The notes under the pieces are model-generated. The model did no database searches. It saw only the letters and a list, made by a program, of their open reading frames with translations, and was not told the DNA's origin. A stretch of 64,000 nt of DNA from Azospirillum canadense. GTDB lineage: Bacteria; Pseudomonadota; Alphaproteobacteria; Azospirillales; Azospirillaceae. This document shows, one piece after another, positions 17,506-25,504 of the stretch (its first letter is position 1; every line of letters starts with the position of its first letter). The stretch covers positions 570,501 to 634,500 of the forward strand of contig NZ_JAOQNG010000007.1 of assembly GCF_025961225.1 (NCBI RefSeq), read 5' to 3'. Both the position numbers and the translations under genes were made by a program.

Positions 17506-17832
17506 GTTTTCAGGCGGATGGGCGGGACTCCCCCGGCACCTGACAGGCGGTAACGGTCACAGTTTAGCAGGCTCCCGAATCGCGGCTTTGCGCTGCATCA
17601 AGGCAAAGCTCACGCTTTGGTCGAAACTGACCAGGGTCTCAACCGCGGCCGCCCAGGGACGGCAAATTTCCGCTTGCAAGGCGGCAGCACTGTGGGGGGC
17701 GCGCGGGATCGATGCCGGTGCGTAACGAACGGCCAAGGTGCTGTCCCCAAGGACCAATCGCCCCCTCCAATGCACGCGCAACGTGACCTCACGCGCGTGA
17801 GATACTCTGCGGGACCGATCAAGGAGGGCATC

Positions 17833-18099
17833 ATGACTGTATTCATGGCCGAAAGGAACCTCCCGGGGATTGGCATGGACGAGCTTGCCGCGGCGCAAAG
17901 GCGAGCGATTGACGTGGCCCGCGACATGAGCGCCAACGGGACAGCGGTCCGCTATATTCGCAGCACATTCGTGCCGAGCGAGGGGCGGTGCGAATGCCTG
18001 TTCGAGGCCGACAGCGCCGAGGCGGTGCGCCAGCTCAACAACCAGGCGCACATCCCCTACACACGCGTCATTGAGGCCATGGATCTCACGCCGCCTTAA
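17833..18099 (+). CDS. DUF4242 (nickel-binding-like) small protein
   Basis: The 88-residue protein starts at the ATG at 17833 behind AAGGAGG. It reads MTVFMAERNLPGIGMDELAAAQRRA, then VRYIRSTFVPSEGRCECLFEADSAEAVRQLNNQAHIPYTRVIEAMDL. This is the DUF4242 pattern (SCO4226-type), a small ferredoxin-like fold. One member binds nickel, but the role in proteobacteria is unknown. Confidence 0.82.
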   Translation: MTVFMAERNLPGIGMDELAAAQRRAIDVARDMSANGTAVRYIRSTFVPSEGRCECLFEADSAEAVRQLNNQAHIPYTRVIEAMDLTPP

Positions 18100-18107
18100 A
18101 CCAGGCC

Positions 18108-18311
18108 GCCGAAAAGCTGAATGGTCTGAAAACGGCCGGCGGCGCGTGTGCGCCCGTGGGCGAGGTGGCGATGATGCGCTACAAGCAACTGATCGGACGC
18201 AGCCTGCGCGCTCGGAGTCTGCCGGCCCAGAAGGTTGAGGCCGCCGTCGGCTGCAAGGTCATGAACATCATGACCAGCTTGGGTCTGCCGATCTCCCGCA
18301 AGACTGCCTGA
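18108..18311 (+). pseudogene. Transposase C-terminal remnant (IS5-like)
   Basis: The frame reads LNGLKTAGGACAPVGEVAMM and then RYKQLIGRSLRARSLPAQKVEA, ending at a stop at 18309-18311. The block 'QLIGRSLRARSLPAQKVE' followed by 'VMNIMTSLGLPISRK' matches the end of IS5-type transposases in related bacteria. No catalytic part is upstream, because the DUF4242 gene ends at 18099. It is therefore a stub left by recombination and marks the left edge of a degraded accessory segment. Confidence 0.7.
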
Positions 18312-19313
18312 TCACCGCGGCCCAATGGTGGACTCCGCCACAACACCGATTTGTGCGCCAAAGTCAATACGAGTTGGACCCCGCGCCAACCCTGGCTGGA
18401 ATCGCCGTCATGGGGTGAGAAGTGCGGGGTTCCGGGGGGTGTGGGGCGTGGTGACGTGAATTGGTCGGGGTGAAAAAGACGGGGAGACGGGGTGAAGCGT
18501 CCGGGGTCTGCGGCGAGGGCGGTGTGCTCTCGGCGCGGTCGCCGGGCGGCGGTGTCTCTCCGTGTGGGCGCAGCGGCCGGGCCGCCATCTTTTTGAAATC
18601 ATTGGGACATCCGGGCGCGCGACGGTCTTGAAGGGGGCAGTCGAGCGGATCATCGCGGGAGCACGGGCGACGCATTCCGGCCCCCGAAGATCTTGATCTC
18701 TCAGGAGATCCGAGCTGCGTTTGCTGTGCGTTGGCATCTGCGAACGCAGCGGCGCGAGATCGGCGGCGCCCACGGCGCTGGACACCGTCCAGCCGCCACG
18801 GCCGTTCCGGTCGTTGACCGCGCCGGCCTGCTCCCGCTCAGCCCGACCTCCGTGGCGCGCGTCGTCCGCGCCGTCCAGGACAAGACGCGGCGCTACTCCC
18901 TCCACTTGACGGGCGTTGGTGTCGCGCAACGCCTCGTCGCTGCCGGCTTCGATCTGCCAGCGATCCAGCAGGCCAGCGGCTGAAAGTTGCCGGTCATGGT
19001 GGCGCCTACGCCGAGCGCGGCGCCGTGGCTTGCCACCGCGTCGGCCGGCCTCGCCGCGCGGACAGCGCGGACGGCGACAATCAGCCGTGACCGGCGGTGA
19101 CGCGGTGGCGTTAAGGGCGCCGATCGCGGCCTTCCGTCGGCGCGCCATCGCGGTGCGCCTGGAGGCCATGCGCCGCGCCAGGGCACCGGCTGGTCGGCGT
19201 CGTCTGTCTAGGCCCCGCTCGGCCGCGCCCGTGTGCACGGCTTGCTGGAGCGTGACGACCACGCCGCTGCGGAGTAGATTCGACATCCCCCGCCCCGGAA
19301 CGAAGACGGCTCC
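18312..19313. other. 1-kb interval without a supported gene
   Basis: Very GC-rich sequence. Long open frames exist on both strands but are Arg/Pro/Ala-rich shadows without protein-like patterns. Given the transposase stub on its left and decaying genes on its right, it is probably degraded accessory DNA. Confidence 0.5.
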
Positions 19314-19559
19314 ATGACCCCTGACCAGTGTATCGCCGCGCGCAAGCTCCTCGGCTTGTCCCGATTTGAGGCGCAACGGCGGACCGGGCTGGCCTACAGC
19401 ACGCTTCAGGATGTCGAACTGGGCGCCACGGCCCCGCCCCCACCGACGCGCAACCGGCTGTGTGCCGCGTTCGAGGCGGCCGGCGTCGCGCTCGACGCGG
19501 GCGCTGGATCGGGTGCGCGGCTGTGCGAGTGGAGGGAGCATGACGGAGATAGGCCATGA
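19314..19559 (+). CDS. XRE-type helix-turn-helix protein 1
   Basis: The 81-residue protein starts MTPDQCIAARKLLGLSRFEA. It carries one Cro/C1-type HTH: RKLLGLSRFEAQRRTGLAYSTLQDVE, then a NRLCAAFEAAGVALDAG tail typical of this family. It is almost only the DNA-binding domain. Its stop overlaps the next ATG (19556-19559), opening a chain of ATGA-coupled genes. It is probably a small transcriptional regulator. Target unknown. Confidence 0.8.
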   Translation: MTPDQCIAARKLLGLSRFEAQRRTGLAYSTLQDVELGATAPPPPTRNRLCAAFEAAGVALDAGAGSGARLCEWREHDGDRP

Positions 19560-20017
19560 TCGGCGGACCACCCAAGCCTGAGCCACAGGTCGTTCATGTC
19601 TCCCGCAAGCCAACGGCCGCGCGGATGACGGCGGCGATGAAGGCGACTGGCCTGCCAATGCACACCGTGTGGAGGGTTTATGGCGCCATGCTCGAAGTCC
19701 TGGACCAGGACGGCCCGGCGGCAGACGGCGACCCTTCGGTCGCGCCACCCAGGCCAGACATCTGCGAGGTGGCCCGCATGACCCCGGAACAATGCCGGCA
19801 AGCCCGCGCGTTGGTGGACTGGAGCACACGTGACCTTGCCCGGGCGTCCGGCATCATGGCGCGCACCATTGGCCTGTGGGAGCGCGGCAAGCACCCCAGC
19901 GTGGAGCCAATGATGTCGCTGCTACGGACCGCGTTTGAGGAGGCCGGCATCGTGTTCGGCCCGGACGGCGGAAGCGTTCGACTAGGAAACGCTGCTGAAC
20001 GAGGCTCAGCACCATGA
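19556..20017 (+). CDS. XRE-type helix-turn-helix protein 2
   Basis: The 153-residue protein has an unassigned N-terminal half with SRKPTAARMTAAMKATGLP, and an XRE HTH at about residues 75-130 (MTPEQCRQARALVDWSTRDLA, then ASGIMARTIGLWERGKHPS). The tail EEAGIVFGPDGG matches that of the preceding gene. The MTPEQCRQAR block is a paralogue of MTPDQCIAAR in gene 1, so gene duplication built this operon. Start and stop both overlap neighbours as ATGA. Confidence 0.8.
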   Translation: MIGGPPKPEPQVVHVSRKPTAARMTAAMKATGLPMHTVWRVYGAMLEVLDQDGPAADGDPSVAPPRPDICEVARMTPEQCRQARALVDWSTRDLARASGIMARTIGLWERGKHPSVEPMMSLLRTAFEEAGIVFGPDGGSVRLGNAAERGSAP

Positions 20018-20248
20018 CCCCATCCAGTGCAGAACCACGCGCCGGAGGCTCGGGTGGTCCATTGAGGAGCTGGCCCCCGAGCCCTGCGCAGCCCGACCGT
20101 TGTCGGCGCATTCGAACGCGGGAAGACGCCCGGCAGCATGGCGGTCCTCGCCTCCCTCCGCCGCGCCTTCGCCGAGGCCGGGGTGAACGTGGAGGCCGTC
20201 CCGGACAACGCCCAACCAAAGATGGAGAATGCGGCATGTTCGCCGTGA
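20014..20248 (+). pseudogene. Third XRE-type HTH paralogue, frameshifted
   Basis: It begins at the ATG overlapping gene 2. After a shift near 20022 a second frame gives TPIQCRTTRRRLGWSIEELA, matching the start of the HTH domain in its two upstream paralogues. After a further shift near 20100 a third frame gives TVVGAFERGKTPGSMAVLAS and LRRAFAEAGVNVEAVPDN, the end of the domain. At least two indels therefore break it. Identity of each segment with the paralogues supports a former third copy. Confidence 0.7.
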
Positions 20249-20457
20249 GCGGGGAGGAACGCGCGGCCATCCGCCGCGCCTAAGATTACGGTGGCGAGTG
20301 GGCCACCGTTGTGGAATTGCGTCGCCACTTTTCCATTGAGGACAACGACAATGCCCTATTCCCGGTGCGCAGCATCGTTCGGTGGCGGTCGGCTCTCGTA
20401 GCAACCGCCAGCGCGCCGACCACGGGACGGGTCGTCCCAGTAAACTTCACCTTATGA
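20236..20457 (+). pseudogene. Small gene of unknown function with internal stop
   Basis: From the ATG at 20236, 15 codons (MFAVSGEERAAIRRA) lead to a TAA at 20281. The same frame then stays open for 57 more codons and is protein-like (YGGEWATVVELRRHFSIED, then ALFPVRSIVRWRSALVATA), stopping at 20455-20457. A single base change would restore it. Both ends overlap neighbours, as in the intact genes of this series. No family is recognised. Confidence 0.55.
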
Positions 20458-20905
20458 AAATGGGGCCGATTGCCACCCCCTCACGACAGTCGAGCGGTGA
20501 AGTCTCCGCGCTGAACCGCGACCACACTCCAGGAAAGGCATACGCAATCGTGATTGGATCGGCAAACTGAACTGGTCACCCGCGACCGACGAAGCCGTCG
20601 CCGCGGATCGGACCACGCGGGACCACGTCATCGTCATCGCGATCACTGGGGAGGTCCGCGGCGCCTTCGGCGTGGGCCAGCGAACAGCCGACGACAGCGT
20701 TCCGGTCTGGATCGCGCCCCACCTGCCGACCGGGCACCGCTTGCCGAACGAGTTTCTGTCGCGGGACGCTGCGGTCGCGTGTGTCGCCATGATGGAAGGG
20801 CTCGGTTGCTGGACGGCTGAGGACCCGGAGCAGATACTGCAGCACCCCCACAACGATCTTGCCCATCGCCTTGTGGCCAAAGCTTCGGGCCGCCGGGCGG
20901 CGTGA
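20454..20905 (+). pseudogene. Hypothetical gene, frameshifted
   Basis: The ATG at 20454 overlaps the previous stop. The first frame (MKMGPIATPSRQSSGEVSAL, then DHTPGKAYAI) runs to about 20548. The continuing protein-like frame is RDWIGKLNWSPATDEAVAADR, HVIVIAITGEVRGAFG and LPNEFLSRDAAVACVAMMEG, ending at 20905. The length is not a multiple of three, consistent with one indel near 20548. I do not recognise the family. Confidence 0.5.
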
Positions 20906-21063
20906 GGTGGTCGGCGCACCAAGCGGGGCATGCAGGCCTTACAAAGGAGAGTGTCGATTGCGACCATTCCCGGCCACCGAGCCTTTCCCGAAATCATACA
21001 GCATTCCTGCGGCAGACGTCGGAAGCGAAGGCTCGATCGCCGCTGTCGCAGGGCAGCCTTCGA

Positions 21064-21249
21064 TCAGCGGGTGTAAAAGCAGCAGGCCATCGCCGGATCA
21101 CCCTCGGCGTCAGAGTCCGGGACTGCGGTACCCGCCAGACATTCGTGGGCCGCTCCGAGCAGGTGCAGGAGGTCGTCGGTCCACAGCGCTCGGCCTGAGG
21201 GGGCGGGGGACCGGTCGGGCGACCCGTTCTCGTCAAGGATCATAGGCAT
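21064..21249 (-). CDS. Small hypothetical protein downstream of phaB
   Basis: The 61-residue frame begins MPMILDENGSPDRSPAPSG behind GTGGGGGAG and continues LWTDDLLHLLGAAHECLAG to end in MACCFYTR. It lies 67 bases after the phaB stop on the same strand, so it may be co-transcribed. The pattern is protein-like but unrecognised. Confidence 0.45.
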   Translation of the reverse strand: MPMILDENGSPDRSPAPSGRALWTDDLLHLLGAAHECLAGTAVPDSDAEGDPAMACCFYTR

Positions 21250-21316
21250 CTCCCCCACAGCACGGCCCGCGAGCGCCGTTGCCTGCAAACGACGCTCGCG
21301 GGCGTGCTTCTTGCGC

Positions 21317-22039
21317 TCAGTACATGTGCTGGCCGCCGTTGATGGACAGCGTCGAGCCGGTGATGAAACCGGCGTCGTCGCCGACCAGGAACAGCACGCC
21401 GCGGGCGATCTCCTCGGCCTTGCCGAGGCGGCCGACCGGGATGCGGGCGACGATCTTCTCCAGCACGTTCGGCGGAACGGCGCGGACCATGTCGGTGTCG
21501 ATGTAGCCCGGCGCGATGGCGTTGACGGTGATGCCCTTGGCCGCACCCTCCTGGGCCAGCGCCTTGGTGAAGCCATGGATGCCCGACTTGGCGGCGGCGT
21601 AGTTCACCTGGCCGTACTGGCCGGCCTGGCCGTTGATCGAGCCGATGTTGACGATACGGCCGAAGCCGCGCTCGCGCATGCCGTCGATGACGGTGCGGCA
21701 CAGGTTGAAACAGGAGGTTAGGTTGGTCGCGATGACGTCGTTCCACTGCTGCGGCGTCATGCGCTGCAGCACGCCATCGCGGGTGATGCCCGCGTTGTTG
21801 ACCACCACGTCGACCGGGCCCAGCTCGGCCGTGATCTTGGCGATGCCCGCCTGCACCGCGTCGAAGTCCGAGACATCAAACTTGTACACGCGGATGCCGG
21901 TGCTTTCTGCAAAGGCAAACGCCGCCGCGTCGTTGCCGGCGTAAGTGGCGGCCACGTGATAGCCAGCCTTGTCCAACGCGACCGCGATCGCGGCGCCGAT
22001 GCCGCGCGTGCCTCCGGTGACCACTGCAACCCGAGCCAT
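21317..22039 (-). CDS. phaB: Acetoacetyl-CoA reductase (PhaB type)
   Basis: From MARVAVVTGGTRGIG at 22039 the protein is 240 residues, the normal PhaB length. It is a short-chain dehydrogenase with the cofactor motif TGGTRGIG, the NNAG motif (NNAGITRDG), the catalytic Ser in NIGSINGQAGQ, and Tyr-x3-Lys in NYAAAKSG. The stretch GQAGQYGQVNYAAAKSG and the end GGQHMY are those of PhaB. It reduces acetoacetyl-CoA to (R)-3-hydroxybutyryl-CoA with NADPH for polyhydroxybutyrate synthesis. No phaA or phaC is adjacent. A longer reading to 22132 has no protein-like N-terminus. Confidence 0.93.
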   Translation of the reverse strand: MARVAVVTGGTRGIGAAIAVALDKAGYHVAATYAGNDAAAFAFAESTGIRVYKFDVSDFDAVQAGIAKITAELGPVDVVVNNAGITRDGVLQRMTPQQWNDVIATNLTSCFNLCRTVIDGMRERGFGRIVNIGSINGQAGQYGQVNYAAAKSGIHGFTKALAQEGAAKGITVNAIAPGYIDTDMVRAVPPNVLEKIVARIPVGRLGKAEEIARGVLFLVGDDAGFITGSTLSINGGQHMY

Positions 22040-22857
22040 GACGTTCCCTACCTTGTGTTTGTGTGTGGTGGCTGGCGATGAGAAGACGCGCTGAGGTCCG
22101 GCGCGCCAAAGGAGGCAAAGCGCCTTCCTCAAGAGCCATTTAAGTAGCGCGTGTTCGCTTCATGCGTCGTTGGTGTTTTTATTCGAGCCCAGCCAGATCT
22201 TTTATTGTTGATTGCGGCGTTCCTCCAGTGTTTGGCTGGGCTCTCGCGCACCGTATTGGAAATTATCGCCGCGTGACAATATCAATTAGGTCATAGAAAG
22301 CGTGAGAACCGGCGTTCTTATCGGTAGATAACGCTTAGGGCAGGCAACGGTTTAGCCTCTTAATCACCACCAGGGCATTGTAAGCGCCCGGGACTGCCAG
22401 CGCTTCGAAATCAGGACTTCAGGAAAGTCGGCGCTTAAATGTTATTGCTTGACAGATTTATGCGACGGCGGGCCGGCATCACGCCGGTTTTCCCATGCGA
22501 GGCCGTGCGTCGGCCCGCCCGGCCCAACCCGCGTTCGCGACAGACCGGGGGACGAGCCCCCTCAGCTCAACAGGGGCATGGGGGGTTTGCAACCGATGCC
22601 CGCGCCCTCCGCGCTCCTGATGGTTTGGTGCAGGGACGCTGTTGTTGCCCACAGGAAGGGAGGCTCTCCGTCCACGAACGTTCGTCGTCGAACACGGTTG
22701 CTACACCACGGCTCGGGACACGATCGCTGCGGAGCCTTGACGACGGTCAAGGCCTCCCAGCCGCAATCCGGGCTACGAGTTGTCCGCGATGTTGGCGCTG
22801 CACCGATCGTGTTCCTTTCCCGGCGGCGCAGCGACCGGCGACGCGGATTCGGCAGAG
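22040..22857. other. Divergent interval upstream of phaB
   Basis: About 820 bases with locally lower GC content. It should contain the phaB promoter and that of the DUF59 gene. I see one long inverted repeat (22185-22243, listed separately) and no supported gene. Confidence 0.5.
22185..22243. repeat. 11-bp inverted repeat upstream of phaB
   Basis: GAGCCCAGCCA at 22185-22195 is repeated in inverse orientation at 22233-22243, with a 37-base, partly AT-rich spacer. It lies about 145 bases before the phaB start. It may be a regulator site pair or the stem of a leader RNA. Confidence 0.5.
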
Positions 22858-23262
22858 ATGACGATGGCTTGGAAGCGATATCTCTCTCAGTGGATGACCG
22901 GCGGAACGCCGCGGCAGGTGTTGCCCGCCAAAGCGGACGAGACCGCGGCTCCCATGCCGGCCTCGGATTTGGGTGAGACGGTCCGTCGCGCGTTGCGGAC
23001 GGTGGACGATCCGGAGGTGGGATTGAACATCGTGGACCTCGGCCTTGTGTACGCGATTCACGCCTCGCGCCAGTCTGTGCATGCCGACATTACCCTGACG
23101 ACGCCCACCTGTCCGTTGGGCGAAACCGTGGTCGATCACGCGCGGACGGCGATCGCGCAAGCCCTGCCCAACGTGGCGGACGTAACGGTCCGGCTGGTCT
23201 GGGAGCCGCGCTGGACCCCTGCGATGATGAGCAGTCATGCGCGCAAGCAACTTGGGTGGTGA
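22858..23262 (+). CDS. DUF59/MIP18-family iron-sulfur assembly-like protein
   Basis: The 134-residue protein reads MTMAWKRYLSQWM at its start. The DUF59 core has VRRALRTVDDPEVGLNIVDLGLVY, then ITLTTPTCPLGETVVDHAR with the conserved Cys, and ends VRLVWEPRWTPAMMS. This matches the PaaD/SufT/MIP18 group that helps mature iron-sulfur proteins. An ATG at 22864 is an alternative start. Its last 26 bases overlap the NnrS-like gene, so the two are coupled. Confidence 0.85.
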   Translation: MTMAWKRYLSQWMTGGTPRQVLPAKADETAAPMPASDLGETVRRALRTVDDPEVGLNIVDLGLVYAIHASRQSVHADITLTTPTCPLGETVVDHARTAIAQALPNVADVTVRLVWEPRWTPAMMSSHARKQLGW

Positions 23263-24367
23263 TGGTGGTTCCCCCGTCGCGGCGGCGTGGATGCGCCGCC
23301 TTGCGCGCCTTCCAGTCCTGGCCTTGGCGATCGCCGGGCTGGTGAGCGGGATGGCCGGAGGACTGGCCCGGTTGGGGTGGGACTGGCCGGGCCAGGCCAC
23401 AGACCTGTGGGCCCACCACGGCCCGCTTATGGTGTCCACGGTGTTCGGAACGGTGATTGGCCTGGAGCGCGCGGTCGCTTCGGGACGCGGATGGGCCTAT
23501 TGGGCGCCGGTGATGTCCGGCGTGGCTGGGGTGATGCTCGTGGCCGGCGCGCCTGTGCCGTCCGTAGTCGCGCTGTTCGTCGCGGCCGCCTTCATCCTGT
23601 TGGTCACCACGCTGGCCATGGTGCGGGTGTCGCCGGAGTTGCACACCCTGGTCCTGGCGGGCAGCTGCCTGTGCTGGGTTGCGGGAAACGCCTTGTGGCT
23701 GGCCGGCTTTCCCCTGAGCGCGGCCGTGCCATGGTGGATCGGCTTTCTCGTGCTGGTGATCACCGGGGAACGGCTGGAACTCAGCCGCCTGTTGAAGCCC
23801 CTTCCCGGGCGGACGCCGTTGTTCCTGGCGGCCGCGGCACTCTTGCTCGGCGGAATCGCGCGCTCGGCGCTGCCGTGCGATGGCGCCCTTGCGCCGGTCG
23901 GGCCGGGCTTGCTGGCCATGGCGCTCTGGCTCGCCCGGTTCGACATCGCCCACCGCACCGTTCGGCAGAGCGGCCTGCCCCGCTACGTGGCGGTCTGCCT
24001 CCTCGCGGGCTACGCATGGCTCGGCGCCGCGGGAGTGTTGGTGGTGTGGGATGAGGTCGTCGCGGCTTCCTTTCTCCGCGACGCGGCCTTGCACGCGGTG
24101 TTTCTGGGCTTTGTTCTGACGATGGTGTTCGCCCACGCGCCGATCATTCTGCCGGCTCTACTCAGGGTCACGGTTCGCTACAGTCCGGTCTTCTACGTGC
24201 ACGTCGCTGTGCTACACGCGTCCGTCGCGTTCCGGGTCCTGGCCGATCTTCTGGAAGGGACAGGGGCGCGTGCCTGGGCTGGGCTGGGCAACAGCGTGGC
24301 GATTCTGATGTTTGCCGCGCTCATGGCAACGGCGATTTGGCGCGGCAGGACCCCGGCTCGCCGTTAG
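23237..24367 (+). CDS. NnrS-like multi-spanning membrane protein
   Basis: The 376-residue protein has about twelve hydrophobic segments. Diagnostic stretches are WAHHGPLMVSTVFGTVIGLERAVA, ITGERLELSRLL and LHAVFLGFVLTMVFAHAPIILPALL, where the last recalls the HAxxxGF...MI.G...HA pattern of NnrS-type heme/copper proteins. NnrS relieves nitrosative stress and often sits near denitrification genes. Coupling with a DUF59 assembly protein fits a role with metalloenzymes. No nitrite or nitric-oxide reductase genes are in view. Confidence 0.75.
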   Translation: MRASNLGGDGGSPVAAAWMRRLARLPVLALAIAGLVSGMAGGLARLGWDWPGQATDLWAHHGPLMVSTVFGTVIGLERAVASGRGWAYWAPVMSGVAGVMLVAGAPVPSVVALFVAAAFILLVTTLAMVRVSPELHTLVLAGSCLCWVAGNALWLAGFPLSAAVPWWIGFLVLVITGERLELSRLLKPLPGRTPLFLAAAALLLGGIARSALPCDGALAPVGPGLLAMALWLARFDIAHRTVRQSGLPRYVAVCLLAGYAWLGAAGVLVVWDEVVAASFLRDAALHAVFLGFVLTMVFAHAPIILPALLRVTVRYSPVFYVHVAVLHASVAFRVLADLLEGTGARAWAGLGNSVAILMFAALMATAIWRGRTPARR

Positions 24368-24374
24368 AGCATTT

Positions 24375-25329
24375 TCACATTGAGTGAGCATAACCAGCGG
24401 CCTTGAAGTAGTTGGCGCATTCGTGAGGGAGGAAGGCGCCGAGAAGCTCGCCGATGCGCTTCCACAATCCTTCGACGGTGCGTTCGGGTTGTTGTCGGAG
24501 CAGGGTTTTGAGCTTGGCGAAAGCCATCTCGATCGGGTTCATGTCCGGTGAATAGGGCGGCAGCAGGAAGAGCTGAGCGCCGATGGCTTGAATGGCGCGG
24601 CGCACCGCCGGGAGCTTGTGGGCCGGCAGGTTGTCCATAACCACGATGTCGCCGGGGGCCAAGGTCGGCACGAGGATCTCGCGGACGTAGGCCAGAAAGG
24701 TGGCGCCATTCATCGCGCCATCGGGGCCGTCAACCCGGTGAGCCGCAAGCCGGCGACGAAGGTCGTGCTCTTCCAGTGCCCGAACGGCGCACGGGCCAGC
24801 AGCCGCTGGCCGCGCGGGGCACGGCCGTACAGCCGGGTCATCTTGGTGATGACCCCGGTTTCGTCGAGAAAGACCAAGCGGTCAGGGTCGATGAACGGCC
24901 GGGCCGCTTGCCAGCTCTGGCGCCGCGCGGCGACGGCCGGGCGCTCCTGCTCGGCGGCGCGCAAAGTTTTTTTTTGAAGCTCAAGCCGAGCCGATCCACC
25001 GCCGCTCACAGCGCCCCATGGCTTAGGATGACGGCGTGTTCGCTGGCCAGCCAACGCCGCAGCGCCGCCAAGGTGATGTCCGGCTGGGCGGCGATGCACG
25101 CGGCCACCGCCGCCTCCTGGCTCGCCGTCAGCTTGCGCGGACGATCCCCGCGGTTGGCGCTCGCCTCGACGGCGCCGGTCTTGCGGCGGCGAAGCAGCGC
25201 CTTGTAGACGTAGGACACGCTGACCTGGAACAGTGCGGCGACCGCACGGGCGGCCATCCCACCGTCCACCGCGGCCAACACGCGCATCCGCAAGTCCGAG
25301 GAATAGCTGCGACCGTGACACCAGGTCAT
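24375..25329 (-). pseudogene. Inactive IS630-family transposase
   Basis: Three consecutive segments of one transposase lie in different frames. The HTH part (RMRVLAAVDGGMAARAVAAL, ending ILSHGAL) stops at a TGA near 25006 where relatives have a Trp codon. The middle part after nine A residues (24967-24975) reads KKTLRAAEQERPAVAARR and VFLDETGVITKM, holding the first catalytic Asp. The third part, MNGATFLAYVREIL, DNLPAHK and LPPYSPDMNPIE, has the remaining DDE residues but is out of frame after a small deletion near 24713. The poly-A tract may be a normal programmed slippage site in this family. The TGA and the deletion are not. Confidence 0.8.
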
Positions 25330-25401
25330 CACTCCCCCCACAGGCCGTTGCAGAGACCAGCGAATCACACCAGCCCGCGTTTGGGAATCTGGAGGGTTCT
25401 G

Positions 25402-25450
25402 TGAGGTCCCGGCGGCGCCTCGGGGTGCGGGCACGCTCCCTGGGACCTCA
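25402..25450. repeat. Inverted repeat TGAGGTCCC / GGGACCTCA
   Basis: Two 9-base arms are separated by 31 bases, between the IS630 remnant and the IS6-type element. It could be a leftover IS end or a hairpin. I cannot assign it. Confidence 0.35.
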
Positions 25451-25504
25451 TAGAAGCCGGATTGAATGAAACCGCGGCGGTGGCCGGCGCTTATGGGAAT
25501 AGTA

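Noticed and set aside
17481..17570. A copy of the GTTACC/TACTTC element before the HPF-like gene
   Set aside because: GGTAACGG occurs at 17553-17560, but no TACTTC box follows at the required distance.
18408..19829. A 473-residue open frame on the minus strand
   Set aside because: It is opposite the XRE genes and has an Arg/Pro/Ala-rich composition typical of an antisense shadow in GC-rich DNA. No domain pattern is visible.
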